Origin: Castellaniella sp.
GTDB taxonomy: Bacteria; Pseudomonadota; Gammaproteobacteria; Burkholderiales; Burkholderiaceae_B
Direction of reading: 5' to 3'
Assembly (NCBI RefSeq): GCF_004321985.1
Contig: NZ_SCQN01000058.1
Span: 1-64,000, forward strand
Length of the DNA: 64,000 nt
The first letter of the stretch is position 1, and each line of letters starts with the position of its first letter. The position numbers and the translations under genes are program-made. Of this stretch, positions 8,356 to 22,020 are shown one piece after another. The notes below the pieces were generated by a model that made no database searches, was not told the DNA's origin, and saw only the letters and a list, made by a program, of their open reading frames with translations.

Positions 8356-9876
8356 TCACGCCCCCACTTGCTTCGCAGCCTCGACCGCGGCGCTGGTATG
8401 AGCCGGGTCACCGCCCTTCGGGGCACCGTTGAAGAACAGGTTCAGCCCAACCGCAGCGATCGAGGTCAACAGGATCCCGGACTCGATGAGCGGGTGAATG
8501 GCGGCGGGCATCCACTGGCGGAAGCTGGGGGCCACCACCGGGATCATGCCCACGCCGATGGAAATGGCGACGATCATGGCGTTGTGGCGGTTTTCCTTGA
8601 AATCCACGCCCCCCAGGATGCGGATGCCGGTGGCGGTCACCATGCCGAACATCACGATGCCGGCACCGCCCAGCACCACGGTAGGCAACGATTCCACCAT
8701 GGCGGCGAGCTTGGGCAGCATGCCCAGGACCAGCATGATGATCCCGCCCGCCACGCAGACATAGCGACTGCGAACGCCGGTGACGGCCACCAGCCCGACG
8801 TTCTGTGAGAAGCTGGAGTACGGGAAGGTATTGAAGATGCCGCCGATGAGCGTCCCCAAGCCATCGGTGCGCAGGCCGCGCGCCAGGTCCTTTTGATCGA
8901 TTTTCTTACCGGTCATGTCGGACAGCGCCAGGAACATCCCGGTGGATTCGATCAGGATCACGATCATGACCAGCACCATGGTCAGGATCATCCAGAAGTC
9001 GAAGCGCGGCATGCCGAAATGGAACGGCACGACGATATCGAACCAGGCCGCCCGGGCGACCTTGTCGTAGGTCATCATGCCCAGCGCGCTGGTGATCACC
9101 GCACCCACGATGATGCCCAGCAGCACCGCGATATTGGCCAGAAAGCCCTTGCAGAACTTGGCGATGACCAGGATGGACACGAGCACCGCCGCCGCAATGC
9201 CGACGCCGGTCAGGTCGGCATAACGCGGGTTGGGCATGGTGGGCAGAATCGCCAGTCCCTGCGGAATCGAGGGCAGCGCCGATCCGGGAGCGCCCGCCAT
9301 GGCCTTGATGTCCCGCAGCCAGGCCACGTAATTCGGGTCCACCACGCTGGGGGCGGTGGGGCCGAACGGGTTGCCGAAGATCCAGTTGATGCCCACCCGC
9401 ATCAGCGTGATGCCGATGATGGCGATGATGGTGCCGGTGACCACGGGCGGAAAGAAGCGCAGCAGCCTGCTGACCCAGGGCGCGATGATGATGGTGATGA
9501 CCCCGGCGGCGATGATGGTGCCGAACAGGAGCTGGGCGCCTTCGTGCCCCTGGGCCGTGTTGGCAATGTGGATCATGGGCCCGACAGGCGCGAAGCTGAC
9601 GCCCATCATCACGGGCAGCTTGATGCCGAACCACTGGGTAGCCCCCAGCGACTGGATGATGGTCGCGATGCCGCAGGCAAACAGATCGGCGGCAATCAGC
9701 ATGGATACTTCCGCATCCGTGAGATGCAGGGCACGGCCAATGATGAGCGGCACGGCCACTGCCCCCGCATACATCACCAGCACGTGCTGCAGACCCAGGG
9801 TGGTCAGCTTACCGAGCGGCAGGATCTCATCGACGGGAGCAACTGTCTTGCTCGCCGAAACAGCGGCTTCGCGCAT
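8356..9876 (-). CDS. NCS2-family nucleobase (xanthine/uric acid/uracil-type) permease
   Basis: The 506-residue inner-membrane protein has about 14 hydrophobic segments and the nucleobase-ascorbate transporter signature QNVGLVAVTGV. The substrate-site glutamate region (VILIESTGMFLALSDMTG) lies upstream of it, and the length matches the family. It would import a purine or related base by proton symport. The form of the signature favours xanthine/uric acid transport over uracil, but specificity cannot be fixed. A good Shine-Dalgarno (GGAGA) precedes the ATG. It is transcribed toward rfaH, with 60 bp between them. Confidence 0.87.
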   Translation of the reverse strand: MREAAVSASKTVAPVDEILPLGKLTTLGLQHVLVMYAGAVAVPLIIGRALHLTDAEVSMLIAADLFACGIATIIQSLGATQWFGIKLPVMMGVSFAPVGPMIHIANTAQGHEGAQLLFGTIIAAGVITIIIAPWVSRLLRFFPPVVTGTIIAIIGITLMRVGINWIFGNPFGPTAPSVVDPNYVAWLRDIKAMAGAPGSALPSIPQGLAILPTMPNPRYADLTGVGIAAAVLVSILVIAKFCKGFLANIAVLLGIIVGAVITSALGMMTYDKVARAAWFDIVVPFHFGMPRFDFWMILTMVLVMIVILIESTGMFLALSDMTGKKIDQKDLARGLRTDGLGTLIGGIFNTFPYSSFSQNVGLVAVTGVRSRYVCVAGGIIMLVLGMLPKLAAMVESLPTVVLGGAGIVMFGMVTATGIRILGGVDFKENRHNAMIVAISIGVGMIPVVAPSFRQWMPAAIHPLIESGILLTSIAAVGLNLFFNGAPKGGDPAHTSAAVEAAKQVGA

Positions 9877-10082
9877 GTTCGTCTCCAGAATTTTCTGATG
9901 TTGGATGCAAACTCTACCGTAGCCGCCCCGGGCTGGCTATACGGGAAGCGTCATAAGCCGCCTGTGGGATTCCCCATAAATCCGGGATAACCCTGATCTG
10001 GCGTCCCGACCGTCGCGCCCCAACCGGATCTGCCCCGATCGTCGCCCCAGACCGCAGCTCCCCCGACCGCAGTTCCCAAACC

Positions 10083-11627
10083 CTAGCGCTTCAGTTCAGT
10101 GATCCAGTGACGGGTGGAGACATCATGAACAGGTTGAGCCGTGTCGCCCTGCAGCTCGCCCACGATGTCGCGTGCGAGCACCTTGCCATATTCCACACCC
10201 CACTGGTCAAAGGGATCGATGCCCCAGATCAGGCCCTGGGTGAAGACACGGTGTTCATAGAGCGCCAGCAGCGCCCCCAAGGAATACGGCGACAGGCGCG
10301 GCAGGACGACGAGATGGTTGGCGCGGCCGCCCGGGTGCACGCGATGGGGTGCCAGCGCATCGGCCTGCGCCGCATCCAGGCCTTCGGCCAGGCATTCGGC
10401 ACGCGCCTGATCCAGCGTCTTGCCGCGCATCAGCGCCTCGCGCTGCGCCAGGCAATTCGCCAGAAGCTGGCGATGGTGTGTCGGCCAGTGGTGATCGGCC
10501 TGCCGACAGACGATGAAATCGACGGGCGCGCCGTCGCTGCCCTGGTGCATCCACTGGAAGAACGTGTGCTGCGCGTCGGTCCCCGGCATGCCCCAGACGG
10601 CCGGGCCGGTCGGCACACCCACGGGGCGCCCCGCCAGATCCACGGATTTCCCCAGGGATTCCATGTCCAGCTGCTGCACATAGGGCACCAGATTCGCCAG
10701 CCGCGAGTCATACGGGGCGATATTCAGGGACCCGTGGCCCAGGATGCTGCGGTTGACGACCCCGGCCAGCGCCATGCGCACGGGCGCATTGACGGACAGC
10801 GGCGCGTGAAGAAAGTGCTCGTCCATGGCCGCGGCCCCCATGCGCAGCCCCGCCAGCACGTCGGCCCCCACCGACAGCGCGGTGGTCAGGCTCACCGCCG
10901 ACCAGACGGAAAACCGCCCACCCACCCAGTCCCAGAGATGGAAAATCTGTTCGTCCGGAATCCCCCAGGCCCGGGCCCGCTCGGGCTTGGCGGTGACGGC
11001 CACCATATGTGCGGCGGGGTCCAGACCCGCTGCCTGGAGCCACTCGCGGGCGCGGGCGCCGTTCTGCAGCGTCTCGGCGGTGGTGAACGATTTGGAAACC
11101 AGCACCACCAGCGTGTGGCGAGGGTCCAGGCCCGCCAGCCCGCCCTCGATCGCGTGGCCGTCGATATTGGCCACGGATCGTACTTCGCGCCAGGTGCCGG
11201 CATAGCCGAAGGCCGAGACGGCCAGCCGCACGCCCCAGTCCGAGCCGCCGATGCCGATGTGGACGATGTGGCGCCAGCGGCGCTCGGCGTCGGCCTTGCG
11301 GACGAAGGCATCCATGCGCTCACGTTCCGACAGCACGCCTTCGGGGCTGCGCAAGGCGCGCAAGGCCGTATGCCAGGCGGCGCGATGTTCAGTGGTGTTG
11401 ACGGGCTCGCCCGCGAAGAGCCGCGCCCTTTGTGTCGAAAACTGCCGCGCGGCCAGCAGGGCCTCGCCGGCGGCCAGCAACTCGGCCGAATGCCGCTGCC
11501 CGCTGGAATCCAGCGTGAGGCCCGGCGCCTCAATCAGGTCCAGGCCATCCTCGCGCGGCGCACAAGCCTGCGCCACCAGCACGAAGCGTTTCCATTCAGG
11601 CAAATCGGTCAGCGCAGGAAAGGTCAC
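10083..11627 (-). CDS. pgi: Glucose-6-phosphate isomerase
   Basis: This cytosolic enzyme interconverts glucose-6-phosphate and fructose-6-phosphate and so supplies fructose-6-phosphate to manC-type sugar pathways as well as gluconeogenesis. The 514-residue frame shows the substrate-phosphate loop GIGGSDWGVRLAVSA, VLVSKSFTTAET, the signature DWVGGRFSVWSAV, and the C-terminal DPFDQWGVEYGK. The start is uncertain: the open frame extends to 11792, but family similarity begins at a GTG (VTFPALTDL) at 11627 that lacks a clear ribosome-binding site. It is probably monocistronic. Confidence 0.92.
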   Translation of the reverse strand: MTFPALTDLPEWKRFVLVAQACAPREDGLDLIEAPGLTLDSSGQRHSAELLAAGEALLAARQFSTQRARLFAGEPVNTTEHRAAWHTALRALRSPEGVLSERERMDAFVRKADAERRWRHIVHIGIGGSDWGVRLAVSAFGYAGTWREVRSVANIDGHAIEGGLAGLDPRHTLVVLVSKSFTTAETLQNGARAREWLQAAGLDPAAHMVAVTAKPERARAWGIPDEQIFHLWDWVGGRFSVWSAVSLTTALSVGADVLAGLRMGAAAMDEHFLHAPLSVNAPVRMALAGVVNRSILGHGSLNIAPYDSRLANLVPYVQQLDMESLGKSVDLAGRPVGVPTGPAVWGMPGTDAQHTFFQWMHQGSDGAPVDFIVCRQADHHWPTHHRQLLANCLAQREALMRGKTLDQARAECLAEGLDAAQADALAPHRVHPGGRANHLVVLPRLSPYSLGALLALYEHRVFTQGLIWGIDPFDQWGVEYGKVLARDIVGELQGDTAQPVHDVSTRHWITELKR

Positions 11628-11743
11628 GGTGAGACACGCAATGAGGAAAGTTGAAGGCAGTATATCGGCAGCGGAAGAGCTCCGCGAAATCTGTCTCGGC
11701 CCGCGCCTCGATTCCGAGGCGGCGACTACACGTTCAGACGCCG

Positions 11744-12940
11744 CTAGCAGCGCTCGAAAATCCCCGCTGCGCCCATGCCCGTTCCCACGCACATGGTGAC
11801 CATCCCGTACTGCAATTGATGCCGCTGCATCGCATGGATGGTGGTGGCCGACCGGATGGCCCCGGTGGCCCCCAGCGGATGGCCCAGGGCGATCGCGCCA
11901 CCCATGGGGTTGACGACGTCCTCATTCAGCCCCAGGTCGCGGATCACCGCCAGCGACTGGGCGGCAAAGGCTTCATTCAGCTCGATCCAGCCCATCTGAT
12001 CCAGCTTCAGACCGGCCTTCTTCAGGACGGCGGGGATGGCTTCCTTGGGCCCGATGCCCATGATGTCGGGCGGCACACCGCGCACGGCAAAGGACACGAA
12101 CCGGGCCAGCGGCGTCAGGCCGTGCGTCTTCAGTGCCCGCTCGGACACCACCAACAGCGCGCCCGCGCCGTCGGAGGTCTGCGAACTGTTGCCGGCCGTG
12201 ACGCTGCCCCGGGCGGCAAACACCGGCCGCAACCGCGCCAGCGCCTCCAGGCTGGTGTCGGGGCGCGGCCCTTCGTCCAGCGTCACGGTACGGTGCGTTT
12301 CGCGGACCTCTCCCGTCGCCAGGTCCGGCGTGCGGTGCACGATGTCCACAGGCAGCATTTCGTCGGTGAATTCACCGGCTTTCTGCGCCGCCAACGCGCG
12401 CTGGTGCGAGCGCAGCGCGAAGGCGTCCTGGTCCTCGCGCGATACCTTCCAGCGCGTGGCCACCTGTTCCGCGGTCGCCCCCATGCCGTAGGCGATGCCG
12501 ATGTTTTCGTCCTTCAGATAGATGTCGGGGCTGAAGGACGTGCTGACGCCCAGGATGGGCACCATGCTCATGGATTCCGTCCCGCAAGCAAGCAGCACGT
12601 CCGCCTCGCCCACGCGGATACGGTCGGCAGCGATCGAAATCGCCGTCAGGCCGGAGGCGCAGAACCGGTTGATAGTGCAGCCCGCCACCGATTGCGGCAG
12701 ACCCGCGAGCAGCACACCCACGCGCCCCACGTTCAGCCCCTGGGGTCCTTCCGGCATGGCGCAGCCCACGATTGCGTCCTCGATGGCGGCCGGGTCCAGG
12801 CCGGGCGCCTGCGCCAGCACGCCGCGAATGGTGTGGGCGAGCAGCTCGTCGGGACGGGTGTGAATGTACATGCCGCGAGGGGCCTTGCCGATGGGGGTGC
12901 GCGTCGCGGCGACGATGTAGGCTTGCTGCAATTCAGTCAT
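11744..12940 (-). CDS. Acetyl-CoA C-acyltransferase (thiolase)
   Basis: This 398-residue thiolase would perform the last step of fatty acid beta-oxidation, splitting 3-ketoacyl-CoA with CoA. The acyl-accepting cysteine is Cys94 in [36 protein letters not shown] and the proton-transfer cysteine in [10 protein letters not shown] complete the active site. AGGAG precedes the ATG. It follows the FadN-like multifunctional enzyme by 59 bp in the same direction, so the two form a fadNA-type operon. Confidence 0.92.
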   Translation of the reverse strand: MTELQQAYIVAATRTPIGKAPRGMYIHTRPDELLAHTIRGVLAQAPGLDPAAIEDAIVGCAMPEGPQGLNVGRVGVLLAGLPQSVAGCTINRFCASGLTAISIAADRIRVGEADVLLACGTESMSMVPILGVSTSFSPDIYLKDENIGIAYGMGATAEQVATRWKVSREDQDAFALRSHQRALAAQKAGEFTDEMLPVDIVHRTPDLATGEVRETHRTVTLDEGPRPDTSLEALARLRPVFAARGSVTAGNSSQTSDGAGALLVVSERALKTHGLTPLARFVSFAVRGVPPDIMGIGPKEAIPAVLKKAGLKLDQMGWIELNEAFAAQSLAVIRDLGLNEDVVNPMGGAIALGHPLGATGAIRSATTIHAMQRHQLQYGMVTMCVGTGMGAAGIFERC

Positions 12941-12999
12941 CTTGGATCTCCTGGTTCTCGAAGCGAATTTCCGGGTTCCTGGAAACGCGCATCCGCCCT

Positions 13000-15420
13000 T
13001 CAGTTGCGGACCGGCTTGCCGGTCTTGAGCACGCTGTCGATCCGCTCCTGGGTCTTGGAATTGGCGAGCAGCGACAGGAAGGCCCGGCGCTCCAGCGCAT
13101 GCATCCAGGCCTCGTCCACCAGGCTGCCCGGATCCACGTCGCCGCCGCACAGCACGGTGAAGACCTGTTCCGCCACATGGAAGTCGTAGTCGCTGATGTA
13201 GCCGCCCACCCGCATGTTGACGAGCTGCGCCCTCAGCGTAGCAATGGCATCGCGTCCGGCGACCGGGAACCGGGTCGGTAGCGGCGGATGCCATCCCTGG
13301 TTGGCCAGGTTGGCGGCCTCGCGCACCGCCACATACAGCAGTTCGGACCGGTTCATGACGATGGGATCGGAATCGCGCAGATAGCCCATGGCTAGCGCTT
13401 CGGATGCGGATTTGGACACGCGCGCCGTGGCGATGTTGAGCGCAAAGCGCTTGGCATACGCCAACAGCGGCGCGTCCGGTGCGGACTGCGCCTGGATCTC
13501 GGCCGAGTGCCGCGCGCTCCAGGTCAGCCCGCCAGCCCCCGGCACCAGCCCGATGCCGGCCTCGACCAGCCCGATGTAGGTCTCGAAATGCGCCACGCGG
13601 CGCGCGCAGTGCACGGCCAGCTCGCAGCCACCGCCCAGCGCCAGGCCGGACACCGCTGCCACCACCGGCACCTGGGCATAGCGCAGACGCAGCATCACCG
13701 CCTGCATTTCCTGCTGGATGGCTGCGACCGCCTTGACGCCGCCCGCCTTGAAAGCGGGCAGCATGGCCTTCAAATCCGCCCCCGCCGAGAACGGGTCCTC
13801 GAGCTGCCCCACCACCAGCGCCCGGTATTGCCGCTCGGCCACGGTGACCGCGTGATCCAGGCCATGCACCACATCGGGATCCAGCGTGTGCATCTTGGTC
13901 TTGAAGGACGCGATCAGCACGTCCTGGGGATGCGGCGCCGGCAAGGTCCAGCACAATAGGCCGCCATTTTCGAACACCACCCGGGGCACGATGGAAAGGT
14001 CTTCGCCCACCAGCCGCGGCGCACCGATCTGCCGCTGATAGACTGGCAGCTCGCTGCGCGGCAGATAGCGGTTCTGGGACGGACTGAAAGAGCCCTCAGG
14101 CGTGTGCACAGCCTGTTTGTCCCACACCGGCCCGCTGGTGACCCAGGCCGGAAGCGGAGCATCCGACAACGCCTTGCCTGCCGCGATGTCATCCGCAATC
14201 CAGCCCGCGACCTGCCGCCAGCCGGCCGATTGCCAGATCTCGAACGGGCCCTGCTGGTGGCCAAAGCCCCACTTCATGGCCTGGTCCAGCTCCCGTGCGC
14301 TGTCGGCGATGTGCGCCAGATGCACGGCGCTGTAATGGAAGGTGTCGCGCAGCACGGCCCAGACGAACTGTGCCTGGGGATGCGCGGAATCATGCAGCGC
14401 CCGCAGGCGTTTGGCGGGGTCCGGCTCCTTCAGAATGGCCTTGACCTCGTCGGCGGCCTTCTCAGTAGCAGGAACGTAATCGGCCTTTGCGGGATCCAGA
14501 CGCAGGATGGCCTTGCCGTCCTTGCGGAAGAACCCGGCTCGCGCCTTCTGCCCCAGAGCGCCCTTGGCGATCAGGCCGGCCAGCACCGGCGGCGTCGCGA
14601 AATGCGCGCGAAACGGATCGTCCGGCAGCTGCTCCTGCATGGTGCGGATGACGTGTTCCAGCGTGTCCAGGCCCACCACGTCCGCGGTGCGATAGGTGCC
14701 GGACTTGGCGCGGCCCAGGAGGGTCCCCGTCAGATCGTCCACCAGTTCATAGGGCAGGCCAAAAGCCTGGGTGTGATGAAAGACCGACAGGATGCCGAAA
14801 ACGCCAATCCGGTTGCCGATGAAGTTCGGCGTGTCCTTCGCCCGAACGACCCCTTTGCCCAGCCGCGTGGTAAGGAACGTTTCCAGTTGATTCAGCAGCT
14901 CCGGCTGCGTAGCGGCGGTAGGGATGAGCTCCACCAACGTCATGTAACGCGGCGGATTGAAGAAGTGCACGCCGCAGAACCGGTGCCTCAGGGCTTCGGG
15001 AAGCGCCTCGGACAAGGCCGTGATGGACAGCCCCGAGGTGTTGCTCGCCACGATGGCCTCCGGGTTCAGGGCCGGGGCGATGCGGTGGTATAGATCGCGC
15101 TTCCAGTCCAAGCGCTCTGCGATAGCCTCGATGACCAGGTCGCAATCGGCCAGCAATTCCAGGTCATCGTCGTAATTGGCCGGCACGATGAAATCGGCCA
15201 GTTCGGCGCGGCCCAGCGGCGCCGGATTCAGCTTCTTCAGCTGAGCCAAGGCCCCGTGGACAATGGCGTTGCGGTCGCCGCCGTCCTGCTTCGGCAGGTC
15301 GAACAGCACCACCGGAACCCCGGCATTGACACAATGGGCAGCGATCTGCGCTCCCATGACCCCCGCGCCACACACCGCCACACGGCGAATGAACGGGGAA
15401 GCGGTCTGACTGGTAGGCAT
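13000..15420 (-). CDS. FadN/FadB-like 3-hydroxyacyl-CoA dehydrogenase / enoyl-CoA hydratase
   Basis: The 806-residue protein carries the NAD-binding Rossmann domain first (VAVCGAGVMGAQIAAHC, from residue 15) and two dehydrogenase C-terminal domains in the middle. A crotonase domain is last (oxyanion SAGADLKAML, ALGGGCELAVHC, and catalytic EAGIGLVPGAGG). This order, dehydrogenase before hydratase, is that of Bacillus FadN and many betaproteobacterial homologues and is the reverse of E. coli FadB. It hydrates enoyl-CoA and oxidises the 3-hydroxyacyl-CoA for the downstream thiolase. The start at 15420 follows AAGGA. No acyl-CoA dehydrogenase gene is adjacent in the window. Confidence 0.9.
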   Translation of the reverse strand: MPTSQTASPFIRRVAVCGAGVMGAQIAAHCVNAGVPVVLFDLPKQDGGDRNAIVHGALAQLKKLNPAPLGRAELADFIVPANYDDDLELLADCDLVIEAIAERLDWKRDLYHRIAPALNPEAIVASNTSGLSITALSEALPEALRHRFCGVHFFNPPRYMTLVELIPTAATQPELLNQLETFLTTRLGKGVVRAKDTPNFIGNRIGVFGILSVFHHTQAFGLPYELVDDLTGTLLGRAKSGTYRTADVVGLDTLEHVIRTMQEQLPDDPFRAHFATPPVLAGLIAKGALGQKARAGFFRKDGKAILRLDPAKADYVPATEKAADEVKAILKEPDPAKRLRALHDSAHPQAQFVWAVLRDTFHYSAVHLAHIADSARELDQAMKWGFGHQQGPFEIWQSAGWRQVAGWIADDIAAGKALSDAPLPAWVTSGPVWDKQAVHTPEGSFSPSQNRYLPRSELPVYQRQIGAPRLVGEDLSIVPRVVFENGGLLCWTLPAPHPQDVLIASFKTKMHTLDPDVVHGLDHAVTVAERQYRALVVGQLEDPFSAGADLKAMLPAFKAGGVKAVAAIQQEMQAVMLRLRYAQVPVVAAVSGLALGGGCELAVHCARRVAHFETYIGLVEAGIGLVPGAGGLTWSARHSAEIQAQSAPDAPLLAYAKRFALNIATARVSKSASEALAMGYLRDSDPIVMNRSELLYVAVREAANLANQGWHPPLPTRFPVAGRDAIATLRAQLVNMRVGGYISDYDFHVAEQVFTVLCGGDVDPGSLVDEAWMHALERRAFLSLLANSKTQERIDSVLKTGKPVRN

Positions 15421-15633
15421 GATGAATATCCTTGGTCTGAAATGTCCTGGCCCGGTCCCGGCCCGGGACGCCAGCGGCAATTGCCTCAACCGCCAGCAGC
15501 CGTGCTTTCACTCCCTATAATAGGCTGACGGTCCTGCGCATAGGCTGCGGTCCTTCACGGGCTGATGACTCTGCGTCCCGGCCCGCATTCCTCCGCAGGC
15601 CGATGACCCTGCGTGATCTGATCAAGCTTCATT

Positions 15634-16422
15634 ATGGCCCGTTTACCCCGACTTTACGCCCCGCGCATTCCGCAACTGGTACAGGCGCGCCTCGCACGCC
15701 CGCTGGCGTTGCTCGGCGAACCTGCGCCAGCCGCCGCGCTGGACCGCATCCGGGGCTGGCTGGCCGAGGCCGTGCAGGACACGGCTCCACTCTCGATGCA
15801 CGCCTGGGCCATTTTGCCCGATGCCATCACGCTGCTGGCGACCCCCGGGAATGAACAGGTCCTGTCCAGCGTGATGCAGGCGCTGGGCCGGCGGCTGGGC
15901 TCGGGGATGCTGCGCGCACGCGTCTACAGCGGCCGCTACCACAACGCGCTGCTGGAACCCGGGCGCTGGGTGCTGCCGGCGATGCTCTGGGTGGAGACCC
16001 TGGCGGTGGCCAACGGCCACGTCGGACAGGCCACCCAATGGCCATGGTCGTCGGCGGCGGAACACTCAGGGCTGGCCGGCGGTTCCATGCTGGACGGCCC
16101 GATGCTGACCGACCACCCTGACTATTGGCAGATCGGAGACACGCCGTTCGCCCGCCAGGCGACATGGCGCCAGCGGTTGACCGGTGGCGTCAGCCAGGCA
16201 CAACGCACCCAGATCGAGGCTGCACTCCACGGCCAATGGGCGCTGGGCGAGAAGATCTTCCTGACGCACCTGGGCCGGCTCGCCTCCAGACGCGTGACGC
16301 CCGCCCCCCGAGGGCGCCCCCGGAAGGACAGTCAGTCCACCGATGAATCCCGAACAGGGGGCGAGTCCCGAACACGGCGCACACCCGAATACGGAACGTC
16401 GCGGAGCCGCCCCGACCGGTAA
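15634..16422 (+). CDS. RAYT-like (Y1 transposase family) protein without catalytic residues
   Basis: The 262-residue protein follows the REP-associated tyrosine transposase layout: HAWAILPD, a helix like LMQSLGRR (MQALGRRLGSG), GRYHNALLEPGRWVL, WPWSSAAEH and LTDHPDYW. The metal-binding HUH triplet is replaced by DAIT (residues 63-66). The catalytic tyrosine expected just after GRR is leucine. It therefore cannot nick DNA by the known mechanism. The frame is intact, which suggests a domesticated DNA-binding protein and not a dying transposase. The last about 40 residues are low complexity and overlap the convergent HTH gene by 91 bp. Confidence 0.65.
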   Translation: MARLPRLYAPRIPQLVQARLARPLALLGEPAPAAALDRIRGWLAEAVQDTAPLSMHAWAILPDAITLLATPGNEQVLSSVMQALGRRLGSGMLRARVYSGRYHNALLEPGRWVLPAMLWVETLAVANGHVGQATQWPWSSAAEHSGLAGGSMLDGPMLTDHPDYWQIGDTPFARQATWRQRLTGGVSQAQRTQIEAALHGQWALGEKIFLTHLGRLASRRVTPAPRGRPRKDSQSTDESRTGGESRTRRTPEYGTSRSRPDR

Positions 16423-16842
16423 CGGTAGCGGGACCACTCGTCCTGCGCGCGCCACAGCTCATCCGGCGGCTCGGGAACCAGCTGCGCCAGAATACCCAGC
16501 CGGCCCATCGCCCTCAAGTAGCTGATAGCCGCCACCATGGGGTCTCCCTTCTCGACACGCCGCAACGTCGCCTCCGACATACCCAGCTCGCGGCAGAAGT
16601 CCTTGGCCTTCAGACGCTGGTCGACTCGCTGCGTCCGAATACAGCGTCCCCAGAATTCAAGCCTGATCTTCGGCACATAGTCCGGCTGCAGATCCGCCGG
16701 CAATCTTCCCAACGCCTTCAGATCATCGAGAAGCCCACGATATGCTGAGTCCTGCCACTCGTCGAAGAAAGCATTGATCCGCGAGAAGGCATCCCTCCCC
16801 CGCGAGGATAGCCGGATAGAACGCGGAACTGAACGGATTCAT
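16332..16842 (-). pseudogene. XRE-family HTH regulator, probably frameshifted near its 5' end
   Basis: A 126-codon frame ending at 16332 encodes a helix-turn-helix domain (AKDFCRELGMSEATLRRVEKG) resembling regulators paired with HipA kinases. Upstream of 16712 the same frame stays open and reads protein-like sequence (DAFSRINAFFDEWQDSAYRG) back to about 16840 but contains no ATG or GTG. A second frame starts with ATG at 16842 (MNPFSSAFYPAILAGEG) and would join it after a one-base shift in a G-rich run (complement of 16793-16801). A single frameshift is the simplest reading. Alternatives are a sequencing error or initiation at TTG 16712. Confidence 0.45.
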
Positions 16843-17323
16843 GGCGATTCCAGCACACGCCGAGTGGCGGCAACTCCCGACACTACCGCCAAAAAGATGC
16901 AAATATTTACGCAACATCAGGAAACACCCGATGAGCCGACGAACACCCACGAACTGCCGGTAAATTCATGCAAGCCAACGTAATACATGCGTCCCTATTT
17001 TTATTCAATAAATCCAAACAAATCTATAAATGGGGACGTATCAAATGAAACCCTATTGCCAGCACGGTCCACCCGGCGTAACTTTTGTCTTCCACGGTGC
17101 GCTGCAGCATGCACGATGGTCAGTAGGCGTGATCGCAACGAGCCGCCTCCGGATGCACTCAGAAGAGAGACCGGTGACCCGCATGCAGCCGCACACCGTG
17201 CCCTAATTGGCTGTACACCGCATGGCTGCACCCTGTGTGGTCACGCACCGTGTCCCGTTTTTTGGCTCGGGTCGGTTGCCGGCGTCGGTAACTGGCCTCC
17301 TCCACCTTTCTTTGAGTGTCGTC
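16843..17323. other. Intergenic region upstream of gltB, no gene recognised
   Basis: This 481-bp region is AT-rich between about 16895 and 17065, unlike its surroundings. It holds an imperfect inverted repeat (see 16990-17038) but no convincing coding frame. Short frames in it lack family-like sequence and ribosome-binding sites. It must contain the gltBD promoter, but no confident -35/-10 pair was found. Confidence 0.5.
16990..17038. repeat. Imperfect inverted repeat, possible REP-like element or operator
   Basis: The arms CGTCCCTATTTTTA (16990-17003) and TATAAATGGGGACG (17025-17038) pair at 12 of 14 positions around an AT-rich 21-base loop. It lies between a RAYT-like gene with its neighbour and gltB. 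GGGGACG/CGTCCC ends with an AT-rich interior resemble small palindromic elements mobilised by RAYT enzymes, though that resemblance is from memory and unverified. A gltB regulatory site is the other option. Confidence 0.35.
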
Positions 17324-22006
<4,683 letters not shown>

Positions 22007-22020
22007 AGGAAACACACATC

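Noticed and set aside
8893-9990. 365-codon Asp/His-rich frame antisense to the NCS2 permease
   Set aside because: Composition is the complement of hydrophobic transmembrane codons, a common artefact opposite membrane protein genes.
12941-13954. Long in-frame extension upstream of the thiolase gene
   Set aside because: It lies wholly inside the FadN-like gene in another frame, while a clear AGGAG and ATG are present at 12940.
15511-15530. TATAAT/TATTAT box in the gap between the FadN-like and RAYT-like genes
   Set aside because: A -10-like hexamer is present on both strands but no acceptable -35 at 16-18 bp was found for either direction.
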